Below, piece by piece: positions 11,501 through 26,005 of a DNA stretch of 64,000 bases. The DNA is from Dermatophagoides farinae. Taxonomy: Eukaryota; Arthropoda; Arachnida; Sarcoptiformes; Pyroglyphidae. Within the stretch, counting starts at the first letter, position 1. Each line of letters opens with the position of its first letter. A program made the position numbers and the translations under genes. The stretch lies in contig NC_134682.1 in the NCBI RefSeq assembly GCF_024713945.1, forward strand, positions 1,178,001 through 1,242,000. Reading direction: 5' to 3'. A model generated the notes under the pieces. That model had not been told where the DNA came from. It was given only the letters and a program-made list of their open reading frames with translations, and made no database searches.

Positions 11501-12861
11501 ATGTGGTTGTGGTGGTGGTGGTGGTTATAAAGATGATCAAACGATTTTTTTTTCTATAGAAGTAAAAAAAAAGATTTAAAACAAGAAAGTGACAGTGCAT
11601 ATGTTTGTGTTCCATTTGAATCTTTCTTTTTTTTCTCATTTCAAATGATTGACAAAATGTGAATAAAATATTGTTCAATCGATGAATGATCTGAATTTCA
11701 AGTCAGAAAAGAAAACGAAACTTTCTCTCTCTCTCTCTCTGTGTGTGTGTTTGATTAATTAAATTGTAAGTTTAACCTTCGAATAAATTGTGCGTGTGTT
11801 TGTGTGTTGTGTAGAAAAAAAGGGTACAAAAACATCTTTTTTTAAAAGCCAACTTCTAAATACCAACCAATTTTTTTTTTGTTTTGTTTTGTCATCTCAA
11901 TACCGCTGCTGCCGCGTATCGTATACACACACACACACACACACTCTATCACACTTTATGAATCGTCATCCATTAAAGAAAGTAAAAAAAGAAAAAAAAA
12001 TCGTAAATATCACTGATGAAACACTTACACACACGCACACACACACATACGACGAAAAAATTTTCCGTTAAAATGATGATGATGATGAGATGAGAAATTC
12101 ATTCCACAATTTTAGATTCAACCAACAACACATCTATTGCTTATTTTTTTTTCGTTGGTAATGGTATCATTTGTATTATATTAAATTAATAATATTGTAT
12201 GTAAGTGAGTAACAAAAACAACATTACATGACATGAGAAAAAAAAAATTTCACTTTCATTCATTCATTCATCTCAATTCAGTTCGATTCTGTTTATCGAA
12301 TTCTTGGAAAAATTTCCCACTCAAAAACACACAAATCCACTTGTGATCATATTTGCAACAATTTGTTTTATATATATATAGTATAGTAGTATTAGAGAAT
12401 TAAATCATAAAGAATATTCTGTTTCTCATACGACAAAAACATTGTTGTTGTTGTCAAAAATTGAATCGTCATCATCATCATCATCGTAATTCGGCAACAC
12501 TAGAACGACGACAAGTGAAAAATAAAATTCCACTTTTTTCTTCATTTTTAATATATCGCTTATTTTCGGTGTTTGAAAAAAATTTTTTTTCAATTCGAAA
12601 TTTCAATATTTCTTAGTTGTCAATTTTTTTTCTTGTACGTGTGTGAAGAAATTCGTATTTAGTACACCGAAAAAATAGTAAACATTACACTAGAAAACAT
12701 TTTTCGTGTATTTTTAACTTGTTTGTTTGTCCATTGAAAAACGTTTCACTTTTATCTTATTTCTTCATCTTTTTTTTCTCTCTCTCTCTCTTTCTTTTTT
12801 TGCGAATGATCAAATTTTGTACAAATAACAACAACCAGATAATAACAATAATAATTCCCGA

Positions 12862-15099
12862 ATGGAAGTTCTCATTTTCAATGTTTTCAATGCTGTTTAT
12901 CAAGAAAATTTGCCATTGCTCAAGGTTAGTAAAATGAAACAAATGACAATGTATATTATCCGACTACAGGTGCATGTTCAACATTTTTCATCATCTTTAA
13001 CAATGAATTTTAACCTTGATTTATTTCTGTTTGTTTGACTTTTTTCTTTTATTTATTATTATCGTCCAGGATTTGATTCGTCCATTAACGAAAGCCCAAA
13101 TCAAAACGATTACATCGAGCAAATTGGAAGGTACAACATTGTTATTAATAGCTGCACGACATGGCCATTATCAAATGATCAAATATTTGATTGAAAATTG
13201 TTATGTTGACATTGAACAGGTAATAAAAATGAAAATTTTTTTTGTTCTTTTTTTTTCTTAGTGACAAATAATAAAATTAATGAAAATGATTATTATTAGG
13301 TTGGAAAAGTTGAATTCGATGGCGAAACTGTACATGATACGCCCCCATTATGGTGTGCTGCAGCCGCTGGCAATATTGATTGTGTCAAATTATTGATTGA
13401 AAATGGTGCAAATGTCAATTGTACGACACATACAAATTCCACGCCGTTAAGAGCTGCATGTTTTGATGGCCATTTTGAAATTGTCAAGTATTTGGTAGAG
13501 AATGGTGCCGATATCGAAATAGCAAATAAACTTGGCCATACTTGTTTGATGATATCTTGTTTTAAACGCCATTATAATATAGCCTCATATTTGATTGAAC
13601 AAGGCTGTCAGATCAATAGACAAAGTGTAAAAGGTATGATGATGATGATGATGATGACTAAATGATTTTTTTTTCATTTCTAATTCGTTTGAATTTTTTT
13701 TTTTTTTTGACATTTTCAAGGCAACACAGCATTACATGATTGTGCTGAATCAAATAGTATGGACATAATGAAATTATTGATAAAAAATGGTGCCATTCCT
13801 AAACGTGATTGTTTTGGACTAACACCATTAATGACAGCATGTATTAATGGTAATACGGAAATTTTCAATTATCTTAAATCAGTTTTCAATTGTACAATTG
13901 AAGAAGAAACCGATGCTTATCGATTATTGGGTGCTACATTTGTGGATAAATTATATAATATGAATGAAGCTCTTAAATATTGGAAACAAGCAGCAATATT
14001 GACTAGAAAATGTAGTAAAAAATATTTAGATAGCCTGATCAATACAGATGAATCATATAAGAAAGCATATAATAATTCAATGGAATTTCGAACTAAAGAA
14101 GATCTTGAAATTATTATATATGATCCAGAGCTAATGAAATATCAAGCAATGATGATTCGTGAACGTGTATTGAGTATTCATCATCCAGATACTTATTATT
14201 TTATTCGTATTCATGGTGAATCATTTGCTGAATCGGGAAAATATTTACGATGTATGTCAATGTGGATGTATAATCTTGAACAGCAACAGAATAATTCAAA
14301 ACCTTTAAATGATATTACACAAAATAGTTTTCTATCGTTGATTGAATTATTCACATTGATTTGTCATAAAAAAGAATCTGATTTAAATGCATGTGATATA
14401 TACAAAGTTTTAGAGATGGCCATCTCACAAGTATTGATTTCGTGCAATATAACAACGAATAATGTTGGCGGTGGCCGTAATAGCCGTATTCAACGTATCA
14501 TTGATAATAAAGCATTAGTTAAAGATGAACGTTTCATGTTCGATGGATTCCTTAATCCATTAGATCGTCAGTTCCTTATTGTTATACATTTGATTGATTT
14601 TATGTGCCAATTGAAACGGAAAATGTGTCCAGAAATTTGGCTTTCGTTCCAGAAGCTAATGTGTCGTTTTTTATCTTGTGATCCAAGATCAACAAATTCA
14701 CAATCATTATTACATATTATTTGTATATTATCATCGGAAAATGAAACATTATCAACAAATGAAATTTCATTTTTCAATATATTCAAATTTATTGTAGATC
14801 TAAGTACAAATCTAAATGTTGTTGATATACGTGGCAATACAGCATTACATTTTCTATTGGATAGTGATCAAGTGAATCCAGAAATGGTTGAATATCTAGT
14901 GGATGCTGGTGCACATATTGATCTACGTAATGATAAAGGATTAACACCATTGGATCTATTGGATGATAAACCATTAAGATTGAAAAATCGTTGTAAAATT
15001 CAATATGTTACATTACAATGTTTATGTGCTCAAACAATTATCAAAAATAATGTTGTAATCAATGAAACAATACCAAAAGAATTTACGAAATTTTATTAA
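12862..15099 (+). CDS. Fem1: FEM-1 homologue, ankyrin substrate receptor of CUL2 ubiquitin ligase (FEM1A/C type)
   Basis: CDS join(12862-12924, 13070-13219, 13300-13633, 13721-15099), 641 residues, close to the family's usual 620-670. Every junction is GT-AG and in phase. The ATG exon codes MEVLIFNVFNAVYQENLPLL, which lines up with the short N-terminal helix of FEM1 proteins. Ankyrin repeats follow, with the family-specific stretches VEFDGETV-PPLW, TNSTPLRAACFDGH, GHTCLMISC and NTALHDCAES. A helical middle region has IYDPELMKYQAMMIRERVL and HPDTYYFIR. C-terminal ankyrin repeats (NTALHFLLDS, MVEYLVDAGAHIDLRN, GLTPLDLL) end the protein. The family recognises C-terminal degrons (often Arg-ended) and presents the proteins to CUL2-RBX1. 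The C. elegans founder acts in sex determination, which cannot be assumed here. A candidate polyadenylation signal AATAAA lies near 15211. Confidence 0.95.
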
Positions 15100-15928
15100 T
15101 GATCATCAACCAAAAGATTTTTTCAATGCCATATTTTCAGCTTTTACTACTAATACAACTACTAGTACTACTAGTGAATCATCATCAAGAAATGATTAAT
15201 TCAGTTCATTATAATAAAATTAAAGTTAATCATCATCAAATTTAGTCATCATCATCATCATCATCATTTCATCATTTGAATGGTCTTCGAATTTTATCTT
15301 TACTTTTTCACTAGATTTCATCATCATCATCATCATATTCATTATTTGGATCCTAATTTTTTTTTCTATACGTTCCATCCGTTTTGAAAAAAAACAATGA
15401 AAACAAAAACTGTCTCGCACATAATTTACACATAATGGAAAATTAACCTAATTCTTCTAATCATAATAATGAATTCTTTTATTTTGTTTGTTTGTTTGTT
15501 TATTTCTCATTTGTGATGAATTATCATTTTATTTTTTTTTTGTTTATTTGTTTGTTTACATTGAAAATAATTTTTAATACCGTTTCAACATTGAATTCAG
15601 TTTTTTTCTCTCTCTCTCTCTCTCGCTCGTAATTTTAAATTGAGAGATTGACACACAATCATTATATACAGATTCATTGATTATTATTCTATAGAATTGT
15701 TTTTATTTCAAAATTTAAAATATTCAAATTAACAACAACAACAACATACATACATAGTATATGAATGGGAATATTTTTCCTGTCAAAAACATTCGAAATT
15801 CTTTGAGCCAGTTATTCTTTATTCATATTTTTTTTTCTCTCATCCTGTTCAATGTTTTTTGTTTGTTTGGTCTATGTAAATTGATATCTTGTTGTTGTCA
15901 TTTCTATTTTTCATTGAACGTTTTATTG

Positions 15929-15959
<31 letters not shown>

Positions 15960-18900
15960 TCAATTTAATAAGGGTGTGATATATACAGAGTGAAAAACAG
16001 ACAAAATTTTGTTTTTATTATTTACTATTCCAAATGGGCGATTCCATGAACGACAAATAAATGATAATAATAATAAAAAAAAGACAACAACAAGGTTCAT
16101 AACCTATTTCCGTTTCACTATATATTCAAATTCAATTATTGTTCTATTTTTTTTGCACACTTTGAATATTATAAATCAAAAAAATGTATGTTGAATTTAC
16201 AGATAATTAGAATGAAATAATAAAATGATGATTATTTTAGAAAATTCACATCATTCACATGTTTTTGTTTTTTTTTTCTGTGTTTTGATTTAAAAATCTG
16301 ATTATTTTCAATCGTTTCCGTTCAATTTTTTTTTCTGCACATGTGTGTGTGTGTGATAGAATGAATCGGAAAAGGGCGAATTATCATTTGTGTTTGTCAT
16401 CATCATCATATAAAACACACAAGGTGCATAGCGTATTGTTTCGCACTAATAGACATTACCTGCCCTGAAATAAAAATTATTACCGTTGCCCTAAAGAGAA
16501 CATAGAGTTCTTGTTGTCGTGTGTGTGTGTGTGTGTGTCTTTTGTCTTTTTTACACATGGGTATGGCTTTTTTAAAAAAAAGCAAAAAAATCTGGCCATA
16601 AGGTCCTATGAACGTGGTGAACGGTAAAAAAAACGGTGACATTTGGTATACGATGTGGTATAGTTGCAGCAGATTGTGGCAAAGTCAATTGGAACAAACC
16701 AACAGTGCAGCTGTCTTTAAAAAAAAACGTTAACAGTTAACAGTTATATATCTATATGGGTCTTCAAAAACACCACAGACCACAGACATAGACATCATGA
16801 TGATGATGGTGATGACCTTTACTCATTCTTCAAAAACCCCACTGAACATTATTATTATTATTATCATATAACAAATGGAAAACATACACGTGCCAAACGC
16901 GTGCAACAATAGGAAAAAAAAACACTTACATACACAGACAAGCACAGAAAATATCGTCGATATCATTATATGTTCCGCTCTAATTTACAACAAACAACAA
17001 AATGGCGGAAAAAGATTTTTTTTTCTTCCCAATTTTTACCATATCATGGACCAGAGTGAAGAAAAAAATAAACATACTTGAACTCTAGATATAATGGTTG
17101 TTGTTGTTGTTGTTGTTGTTTACAGGCCAATATTGTCTGACAAGACAGACACCTAGTCTGATATACCAGTTGGCCAGTTTTTTTTTTAAACATCCGATCA
17201 ATACAGATGTCAGATGATGATGTGGTTTGATCTCTAAAAAAAAAAAAAAAAAATTGTCGGCGAAAAAAAATAAAATGATTGCTGATTTGTCAAAAACTTT
17301 GTATCATCATCATCATCAGGATTATTATTATTATTATGTGACACATATGTGAAAGATTTATTTTCATTTCCATTTTTCCATCATATTTTGAATCATATGG
17401 ATATGGATATTCTGGTTGTATGCTAAACGATTATGTTTGTGTGTATGTATCATTTTGCATAGTTTTGGAACCGAAGATTTCCAAGTCAAAAAAAAAAAAT
17501 GCCAAAATGGAAACATTTTCTTTTATAAACACATACCATGTGTATGTGGTGGTTTATCTCTTTTTAGATGAAATTCTAGAAAAAAAAAATTTTTACACTG
17601 AAAAATTTCCAACGACGATGATGATGATGATGATGAAACGGCCATTTTCAATTCATGTCACAATCATCATCATCATCATCATCATCATGATCGTCTTAAA
17701 TTTAGTTCCATAACCATTATCTCTTTCAAAAAAAAAAAAAAAAAATGTTGTACATGTGTAAGACACAGACAGAAAAACAAAATTTTTTTTTCTAGCTACT
17801 GTGTTCCATATAGAAATAATAAAGAACGAAAGTTAGAAATGTAAAAATTAAATTCATTTCCATCATAGGTTGATTTGTGGCAAAATTTTTTTTTTTTACT
17901 TACCTTTTAAACTTTTGTTCTTTTTGTTGTTGCCATGATTATCGTTTTTTTTTCGTTAGATGAGATGGCCAATTCGACACATTTATAGCATGTGTGTGTC
18001 TGTGTGTGTGTTATGGTCTGATTAATTTTCGTTTCGTGTATGTTTATGGCAAAATTATTTTGTGTGTTTTCAACCAAAAAAAAAAAAAATCGTTTCATGT
18101 TTAGCCATTGTCGTCGAAGTTGTTGTTGTTGGTTTTTTCGTTTGCCATTTCAAAAAAAAAATTCAAAATTTCGCTTTTATTTTGTCAAATTCTTGTTGTT
18201 GTTGTTGTTGTTGAATCATGGCCATGATTATGATTATGATGATGATGTTCATTTATTCTTTTTGCAAAACACAATTATCATAATCATTATTATTTATAGA
18301 ATCTTGGTGAGATAAAAAAAATTAGAATCTTCGTATTCTTTCAACGAAATTAAGATTGTAATGCGAATTGGTCCAGATGTTTTTCTGTTTCGTGTTCGCT
18401 TTTTTTTCTCCGTCTTAATTCCATGATTATAAACATCATCATTATTCCGTTTGAATTCATGAATAAAAAAAACGGATGATGATAAGGAGGATTTTTTTTT
18501 ATCTTGACAAGATTTCACATGAAAAATAACTGAATTTGATTGAATGAATGAATGAATGTTTTGTTGTTGTTGTATTCGAATATATTTTCAATAATGAATC
18601 CTGTTGTGTAGAAATGGGCGACACACAAACACAGGATGTGTGTGAGTGTGTGTGTTTATAGCCGCAAACAACATGCATAACAGGATTTCTTCGTATACGC
18701 TCCAATTATATATTCAAATTGAATAATTTGATTGACAACAACAAACAAACAAACAAACAAATGATGAAGAAGATTCATCATGATGATGATGTTAACATTG
18801 TGACAGTTTTTTTTTTTTTTTGAATCGAAATAAATCAAAAAATCGACAACCATTCTATTTTGTCTATGTGTCAGTGTCAATGTGATATCTCATTTATCAT

Positions 18901-21900
18901 TCATTCATTCATCACTCATTAATCCTTCATACGGTGACAGTGACATAATTATCATCATCATATTGAGATAATGAGATTAGTGCAAGATTTTGTAGTTTAA
19001 ATTTTTTTTTTTTTTTTTAATTAAAAATAGAAAGTTGCAAGTCCATCCAATTTTCTATAAATAAAATTCAACCATCACACACACACACATACACATATGA
19101 CATGACAATAATTCGAACGTGATTATTTTAATTACCAAAAAACAAAAAACAAAACAAAAAAAAAACATTCGTAAATTGCTTGCATTGTTTTGTTTTTGGT
19201 TGTGACCCAAACGTTTCGTGTATAATGATGATGATGATGATGATGATAATGATAATGGTGTACAATAGAGTTGGTCATCATTGCAGTAATTTTTTTTTCT
19301 TTCAAAATGTCAACCATAATATAATCAGATTAAAGAAGATGAAAATGGTCATTTGTGTTTGTTGACCTATAAACAACAACGACAACTTATAAACTTGTTA
19401 CTTGTTTTTTGACCAGAAAAAAAAATACAATCAAATTACCTCATCATCATATATGTGTACATCATGATTATGGTTGAAATTCAATTTTCAACTTTCCACC
19501 ATTTGTAACAAGTTTTTTTTTGCAATAAATTTGTGACAAGTGACAAGGACAATTATCACCTGTGGCCAATTCATTTTTGATCCAAAAATCAGCCTTATTC
19601 GGATGGTTGTATGGTGAAATTTTTTTTCGAATGTTCACCTGTGTCTGTGTGTGGTTGATAATGTCAATCATTAATAATTGAATCAATTTTTTTGTTGTTG
19701 TTGTTTAAAATTTAGAAATGATGACCGTCACCTATTTTTTTGCATCGTTTGATTTAATGGTATGTTTTTTTGTTGTTGTTGTTTAAGGGTGCGGATGCTA
19801 AATTACAATGGTTAAATGGCAAATGGTAAACCGATTTGTTCCGATAATGTGATTGTGATGGCAATAAAAGAATCCATTCAATATTCAATATTTATGGTGA
19901 TGATGACGATTTTTTGTTGTTGTTGTTGTTGTCAAAATCAAAATGTCATTTTTTGGGAAATGAACAAAACACAAGCAACAGGCAGCCAGCCAGGCAGGCG
20001 TGTCCACATTGTATTTTTTTATTTTTTTTTTACATTAACATAGAACCACAAACAAACATCCAGAGACCAAAACCCTACAAAAAAAAAAATTGAACGGAAA
20101 ATGGTTTTTTCATGGTTCTATGGATAATGTTTTTTTTTTACGCGCGCAACCTAGTCCTAGCTCGCTCTCTCATACACATTCTCTTTTTTTCCTGGTAAGC
20201 TAAATACAGCTAGACCAACTGTTTCTCTCTCTCTCTTTCTCTATCTCATTCGATAAGATGAAAAAAAAGCAATGAAACCGATGAAAGTTTTTTATTTTTA
20301 TTTTTAGTCAAACTGTCGACAAATATAAAATAAAAAATGACGATAGTCATCAACAACATCATCATACATAAGTGGGATATATATATATATTCGAATGTTC
20401 AAATTTCAGCTGCTCCCACGGTATTATAAACTTGGCAAAAGTGTTTCTGGTCTTTTGGTCTCTCACTCTCTGTGTGTGTGTGTGCGTCCTGTTTATGCTT
20501 ATGTATCGTCGTCTCTTTCAATTTCAAAAAAAAAAAAAAAAAAAAAAAATAACGACAAACCATGATGATGATGATGATGAAGATCAAATCCAATGGCGCG
20601 CAATGTGTGTGTGTGTGTGTGTATGATGGAAACAAACAAGATTCAATATGCATCAAGAAGACCATTATCATCATCATCATCATCATCAATGCCCGTTTAC
20701 CAACAACATTTATATAGTTGATGGCCGTCTGTTCACATCAAACATTTCTATGTGTGTGTGTGTACAAAAGTTTCGAAGTTTTTTCTCAATCCATCCATCC
20801 ACCAATTTCATTCATTCATTAATTGAACAACCATTCGTATGGAACGAAATGAAATGAAATGAAAATGTTCAGTTTTAAAATGGCATGGTAACGTGTGTGT
20901 TTAACGTGAAAAAAAACCTAACCGATTTTATAATCCAGTTCACATAACCAATGAATCAACGAATCAAAACGGTAAATAAAAAAAAAAAAAAATTATCAAA
21001 CATTAACCACCACCAGTAACCTTAATTCTGGCTGTAGTGTGCACGTCTATTGCAACTTGTATAGGTAACCAGACGAGAAAAAAAAACGTTCGAATCTATT
21101 TTACATGTAATGATGATGTACATTGATGAGAAAAATTACGCGCCATTTCATCGTTGATTTTAGTGAAAAAAACAAACGAAAAATGAACAATGGCCTCATT
21201 TGATTAACTTTATTTTTTTTATTTTTTTTTTTGACCATTATCATCAATATCGATCAATAGTTGTGTCCATTGAACATCGTTGATCATCATCAATGGCCAT
21301 TGTTTTTTGGATCGATTGTCTTTGTGTGTGTGTGTGTGTGTGTGTGTGCAGGTATTACATATGAAATAATGAAAAATGAACTGAATCAAATTTCGATGAT
21401 CAACAACAACAACAAAGCAGCAAAGAAAACTAGCTCCGTCATCGTTATTCAACAACATATGTATAGTTGATGATGGTGGCCAGGCCACCTACTTGAATAA
21501 ATCAATTTTTTTCTTCTTTTTTCTCAACAAAAATCAACATCAAAACAAATCATCATCATCATCATCGAAAATTGTCATTGAAAATGTATATGTGAATCAT
21601 ACATCTGTATATGTGTTGAGTTCAATTCACATCATCATCATCATCATAACTACCTGAATTCATTCACAAAGATCTGTCTGATGAAAGTGATTTTTGTTTT
21701 TGATTTACACAAATCAATCGCTATATCTATATCTCGTAGTCATCATCATCATCACAACCGACAAATAACATACACACTCCATGGTCACCACCACCACCAC
21801 CACCATCAACAACAACAAAATTGTTCCGTCATCGATGAAATAATAAACACGAAACATTTCCATTTTTTTTGTGTTTATTGAAAGAAACAAAAAATTGGTT

Positions 21901-23871
21901 ACGATAATAATCGATTTGATCAACAAAGCAAGCAACAAAGCAAAAAAATCAAATCACCACACAGCATATATAATAACACAATGAACAAATCCATAGAAAA
22001 AGATCAAAATTCATTCAAACCATAATCGATCATGGTGAAAATCCATCGTTGAAAAAAAAAATTTTCCACATTTTTTTTCGTAGATAAATTGTATCGATTT
22101 TTTTCTTGGAAGAAAGAAAGAGGAAGTGATCCAACTGTTGAATGAAAAAAAAATATTTGGCAACAACAACAGCGCACAGTTTTTTTTGGATCAACATGCA
22201 AGATTTTCTTTCCAATTGATGGATCATCATCATCATCATTGGTGGTAAGTGGTGTTTAAATTTTTGTTTGTTTTTTTTGAAAGAAAAAAAATTTTTTTTT
22301 ATTCATTTTTGCATCATCTTGTAAATTCATTTTGGCCAACATTATTTCACCCAATGATTGTTGTTGTTGGTTGATTGAAATTTTTATTCTCCCAATGTTG
22401 TAGAAAAGCCAGTTTATTTTACTCTATGTAAACACACACACACGGACACACAATCAATGTCTGTTTTTTTTACGTTGATTTTTTTTTATTTATTTTCATT
22501 TTCACCATCACCACCACCATCATCATCATCATCATGGTGTGATGGGTAAACAACTTTCGTAGAAAAAAAAAGAAATTACAAAAATTAAACATTCCTTTCG
22601 TTACCGAATTGCCATTGACCTTCGTTCGTTCGTTCGTTCATCGTTTGTTTGTATTTAAACATCGTTGTCGGTTTTTTTTTGCATCCAATACGATTGTCTG
22701 TGTTGATCGGTATCATCATCATTCCAAGTAATAAGTTCCTTTTTTTCCACACATTAATTTTTGGCCATTTTTTTTGTTGGTCAGTCTCGTTATTATTATT
22801 ATTCACATAAATCTTTTATTAGAGTAGAGAACAAAATAATTTTTTTTTTCAACAAAACTCCAATGTTTTGGTCAATGAATGAATGAATGTTTTTATCGGA
22901 ATTTTTTCTTCTTCTGATCAAGACTTGTGATGACCAGAATCATCATAGATATAGATTGCATTGCACACACACACACCAGACAAACAACAACAAAAAAAAA
23001 ATCAAATCGAAACTTTTCGCATTGAGAAAATTAATGTACAAATTGAAATGATAATGATGATGATCATTATTTTTTTGTCCATACTGAATCGTTTATAATT
23101 TGAAATGGGGGAGAAAAGAAAACCGGAACAAAAAAATTGTTTTTATTAAAGCCAAACACAAAAGAAAAGATTCTAGATTACGAATAATCGGATTATTATC
23201 ATCAAAAAAAAAAAAAAAATCTAAATCAAATGAATGATAAATGAGCATTCTCAAAGACAATCATTGATTTACTTTGTTGGCTAATAATAATGGTTGACCA
23301 AAAGAAAGAAAAACTTTTTCCTCTTTGCTTCGAAAGTTTGATTTTGTTTTTGGAAAAATTGAAATTTATGAATGAATTAATGAACGAAACAAACAAACAA
23401 AGTCCTGACCTATTAGATGGATAAACAAAAAAAAAACTTTTCAAATGTCACCATCATCTTCGTTGTGAAACAAAACAAAACAAAATACAAAAAAAAACAG
23501 ATGGAAAACATTCCGTTTTTTTTTTGTTTCTCCCTCATGGTTTAAATTCGTAGACATTTCCATTCTCATTATCATCTCATTGTCGTCGTTGTCGTTGTCG
23601 TCGTTTTCATTTTTGTCATCATCATAATCATTTTCACATAATCTTCATTGTTTCTTTTTTTTCCATATGATGGTTGGTATTGTGTTTAAGTCTGAATTTG
23701 CTTATTATTATGTTTCAATTGTCATTCTGATGGAATTTCCCGTGTGTGTGTGTGTGTGTGTGTGTGATGTATTCTTTTTAATTAAATCCTTTTCCTTTTG
23801 TTTTTTTTTGTTTAGAAAATTTAAACTGTCCATAACTGCTATTGTTATTTCCAAAAACAAAAAAAAAAGAA
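15100..23871. other. Long non-coding stretch between FEM-1 and the four-TM gene
   Basis: About 8.8 kb. It holds the FEM-1 3' UTR at its left and the promoter of the next gene at its right. The rest is microsatellites ((ATC)n near 15245-15270 and 15931-15958, (GTT)n near 17098-17120, (CAT)n near 20668-20688, (GT)n at 21324-21348 and 23742-23765), tetranucleotide runs and homopolymers. I see no convincing open frame, tRNA or mobile element in it. Confidence 0.6.
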
Positions 23872-26005
23872 ATGGCAAAAGGAAATCGTACAACGGTTAA
23901 TATTGATCAAACATTTCTGACGACTAAACATCCGTTTCATGAATCATCATCATCATCTTCGTCTAGTCATCATCCTCATCATAATGCACAAAATCAAATT
24001 ATCACTTCCGGTAAATATAAGAATAATAAACGATACCGATTTGATGATATTGAACAATCAATTGTTGCTGGTGGTGTCGATGATCTTATTGGTGAACCGT
24101 ATTCACAACAACAGGATTCAACAACATTGATGGCAAATAAATTATTATCGGTCAGTTCATTGCCAGTACGAAATGGCATCAACTATAGTAGTATGAATGG
24201 AACATTTCGAAAATATCAAAGCGATCTGCAGCCAGTTAAAATGACCGTAACAAAAACAACAACACCACTACAATTGTCAACTAATAAGCAACCAGCAATA
24301 ATATCATCATCATCATTGAATGAATCTCCACAATCCGGTAAATCAACAACGACGACACTTGTTGTACCAACATCAACATCAACATCAACATCACATGTTC
24401 AAATGACTTCAGGGCAAATTTCGAATACATCAACATCGAATCAGACCGCCACAACATCGATATCATTACCATCGGTATCAGCTCAAGTTGGACAACAACA
24501 ACGTGGACAAAATCATCATGGACAAAATTATCTAAAAAATATTTCTTTAGCAATGATGATGCCAAATAACCTGGCTGGTAATCAACAACAACAACAACAA
24601 CATAAACTTCATAATCAACCACAACAAAATAAAAATAAACAACAACAACAACAACCATTGCTTAATAGTTTATCAATGTTGGAATCATCATCATCAACTT
24701 TACATCAACAGCAACAACAACAACAACAGCATCAACCAACGGTAACTAGTCAACAAATGCTTAATAATAATAACGGAAGTCATCATTTTCATCGCCATCA
24801 TCATCAACCTCATAATCATCAAATGCATCATCATTCACAACATCAATATTACGAATCATCACCAATAATGTTGGACAATGATGATGATGATAATCATATT
24901 CATTCGAAATCCAATCCAAATTATAATCAATTATCACCATCATCAATATTTTGTGTTGGAAATTCATATCGTTTGAATGGTATTGGTGAATTATTAGCAT
25001 CACTAGCACTAATGTGTATACTGTCATTATTAATGGCATTTCTTGCATTATCATTTATTCAAAGATCATATTCAATTTCACAATTATCAGCAAATAATGT
25101 AATACTGCCAAATGAACAGCCGATTAATGTATATAATAATAATTCAAAACAATCAAGATTCTTTCATACCAACACCAATGTCAATACAAATGGTAATGGA
25201 CAATTTAATCAAAAAATTGTTGCCAATGCTAAAGAATATATAAAAGTATTTCAAATATCAATATCATTAAGCACATTGACCATTGCATTGGATCTTTGTT
25301 GTTTATTCGTATGTTGTATACAATTTTTATCCATTATTAAATTATTGAAAACACCGTTTGGAGTTCGAAGGTTAGTGTTTTGTTTCTGTTTAATCATCAT
25401 CAGTCAATAAACTCATTTTTTTTTTGTTTTTTTTTTGCATACACACACATAGGTCATTTGAATTTATTAAGAAAACATCACATATACGAATCATTTCGAT
25501 TGGAGCTTTTCTAGTTTCAATACCAATCTTTTTTACTGGTAAGTTTAATAATAAAAAAAAACTTTCTGGCAATTGTTTCTAATTGTGTTTTTGTTTTTTT
25601 TTTCATCAGGTATAATCCTTTATACGTTTGTCAATTTTGATGAAATACCAGCATTAATAACATCGATTATAATTGGAATTGGAATTATATTCTGTGGTGT
25701 TGCTTCAGTTCAAAATGTTTATCTATGGCAGGTATGATTTTCGAGTTTTTTTAAATAATCATTTAAATCTGTTTACATATTTTTTTTTATTTTGATTACC
25801 ACATATATAGTGGGAAAAAACTAAAGCCAGTCAAGAGATGCAACAATTTCATCAACAACAACAACAGCGAAATCTTCAACAACAACAACAACAATCATCA
25901 TCATTTGTTTATGGAAATGGACAGATAAACAATAACAATACAATCAATAATAATAATACATTATCATCAATATATCAGCCTGCTGAATTATCGACATTAG
26001 TCTGA
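23872..26005 (+). CDS. Four-transmembrane protein with long disordered Gln/Ser/His-rich N-terminus; family not recognised
   Basis: CDS join(23872-25370, 25453-25538, 25610-25731, 25811-26005), 633 residues, all junctions GT-AG and in phase. The first ATG of the frame sits in AAAGAAATGG. Residues about 1-360 are low in complexity: Ser, Gln, His and Asn runs, with short conserved-looking pieces (RYRFDDIEQSIV, NGTFRKYQSDLQPVKMTVTK). Then come four hydrophobic segments: GIGELLASLALMCILSLLMA (about 366-397), ISLSTLTIALDLCCLFVCCI (about 456-490), IRIISIGAFLVSIPIFFTGI (exons 2-3) and ITSIIIGIGIIFCGVASVQN. A short Gln-rich tail ends in STLV. The spacing, one extracellular loop of about 60 residues and then tight hairpins, is like tetraspan or MARVEL-type proteins, but I cannot name the family. 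The hydrophobic core is the part to search with. Confidence 0.8.

Larger units (their letters stand above)
4709..12861. other. Long non-coding stretch between the chitinase and FEM-1
   Basis: About 8 kb with no open frame that looks like a protein. The open frames are products of (ATG)n, (GTT)n, (AC)n and A/T runs. It must contain the 5' exon(s) and promoter of the chitinase at its left side and the FEM-1 promoter at its right; I could not place either. Marked items inside: an (AC)n block at 5540-5591, a (GT)n block at 9143-9169, a GC-rich palindrome near 11160 and a possible exon at 11339-11500. Confidence 0.6.

Noticed and set aside
24281-25054. Minus-strand open frames opposite the four-TM gene
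   Set aside because: Shadows of CAA, CAT and TCA codon runs on the plus strand.
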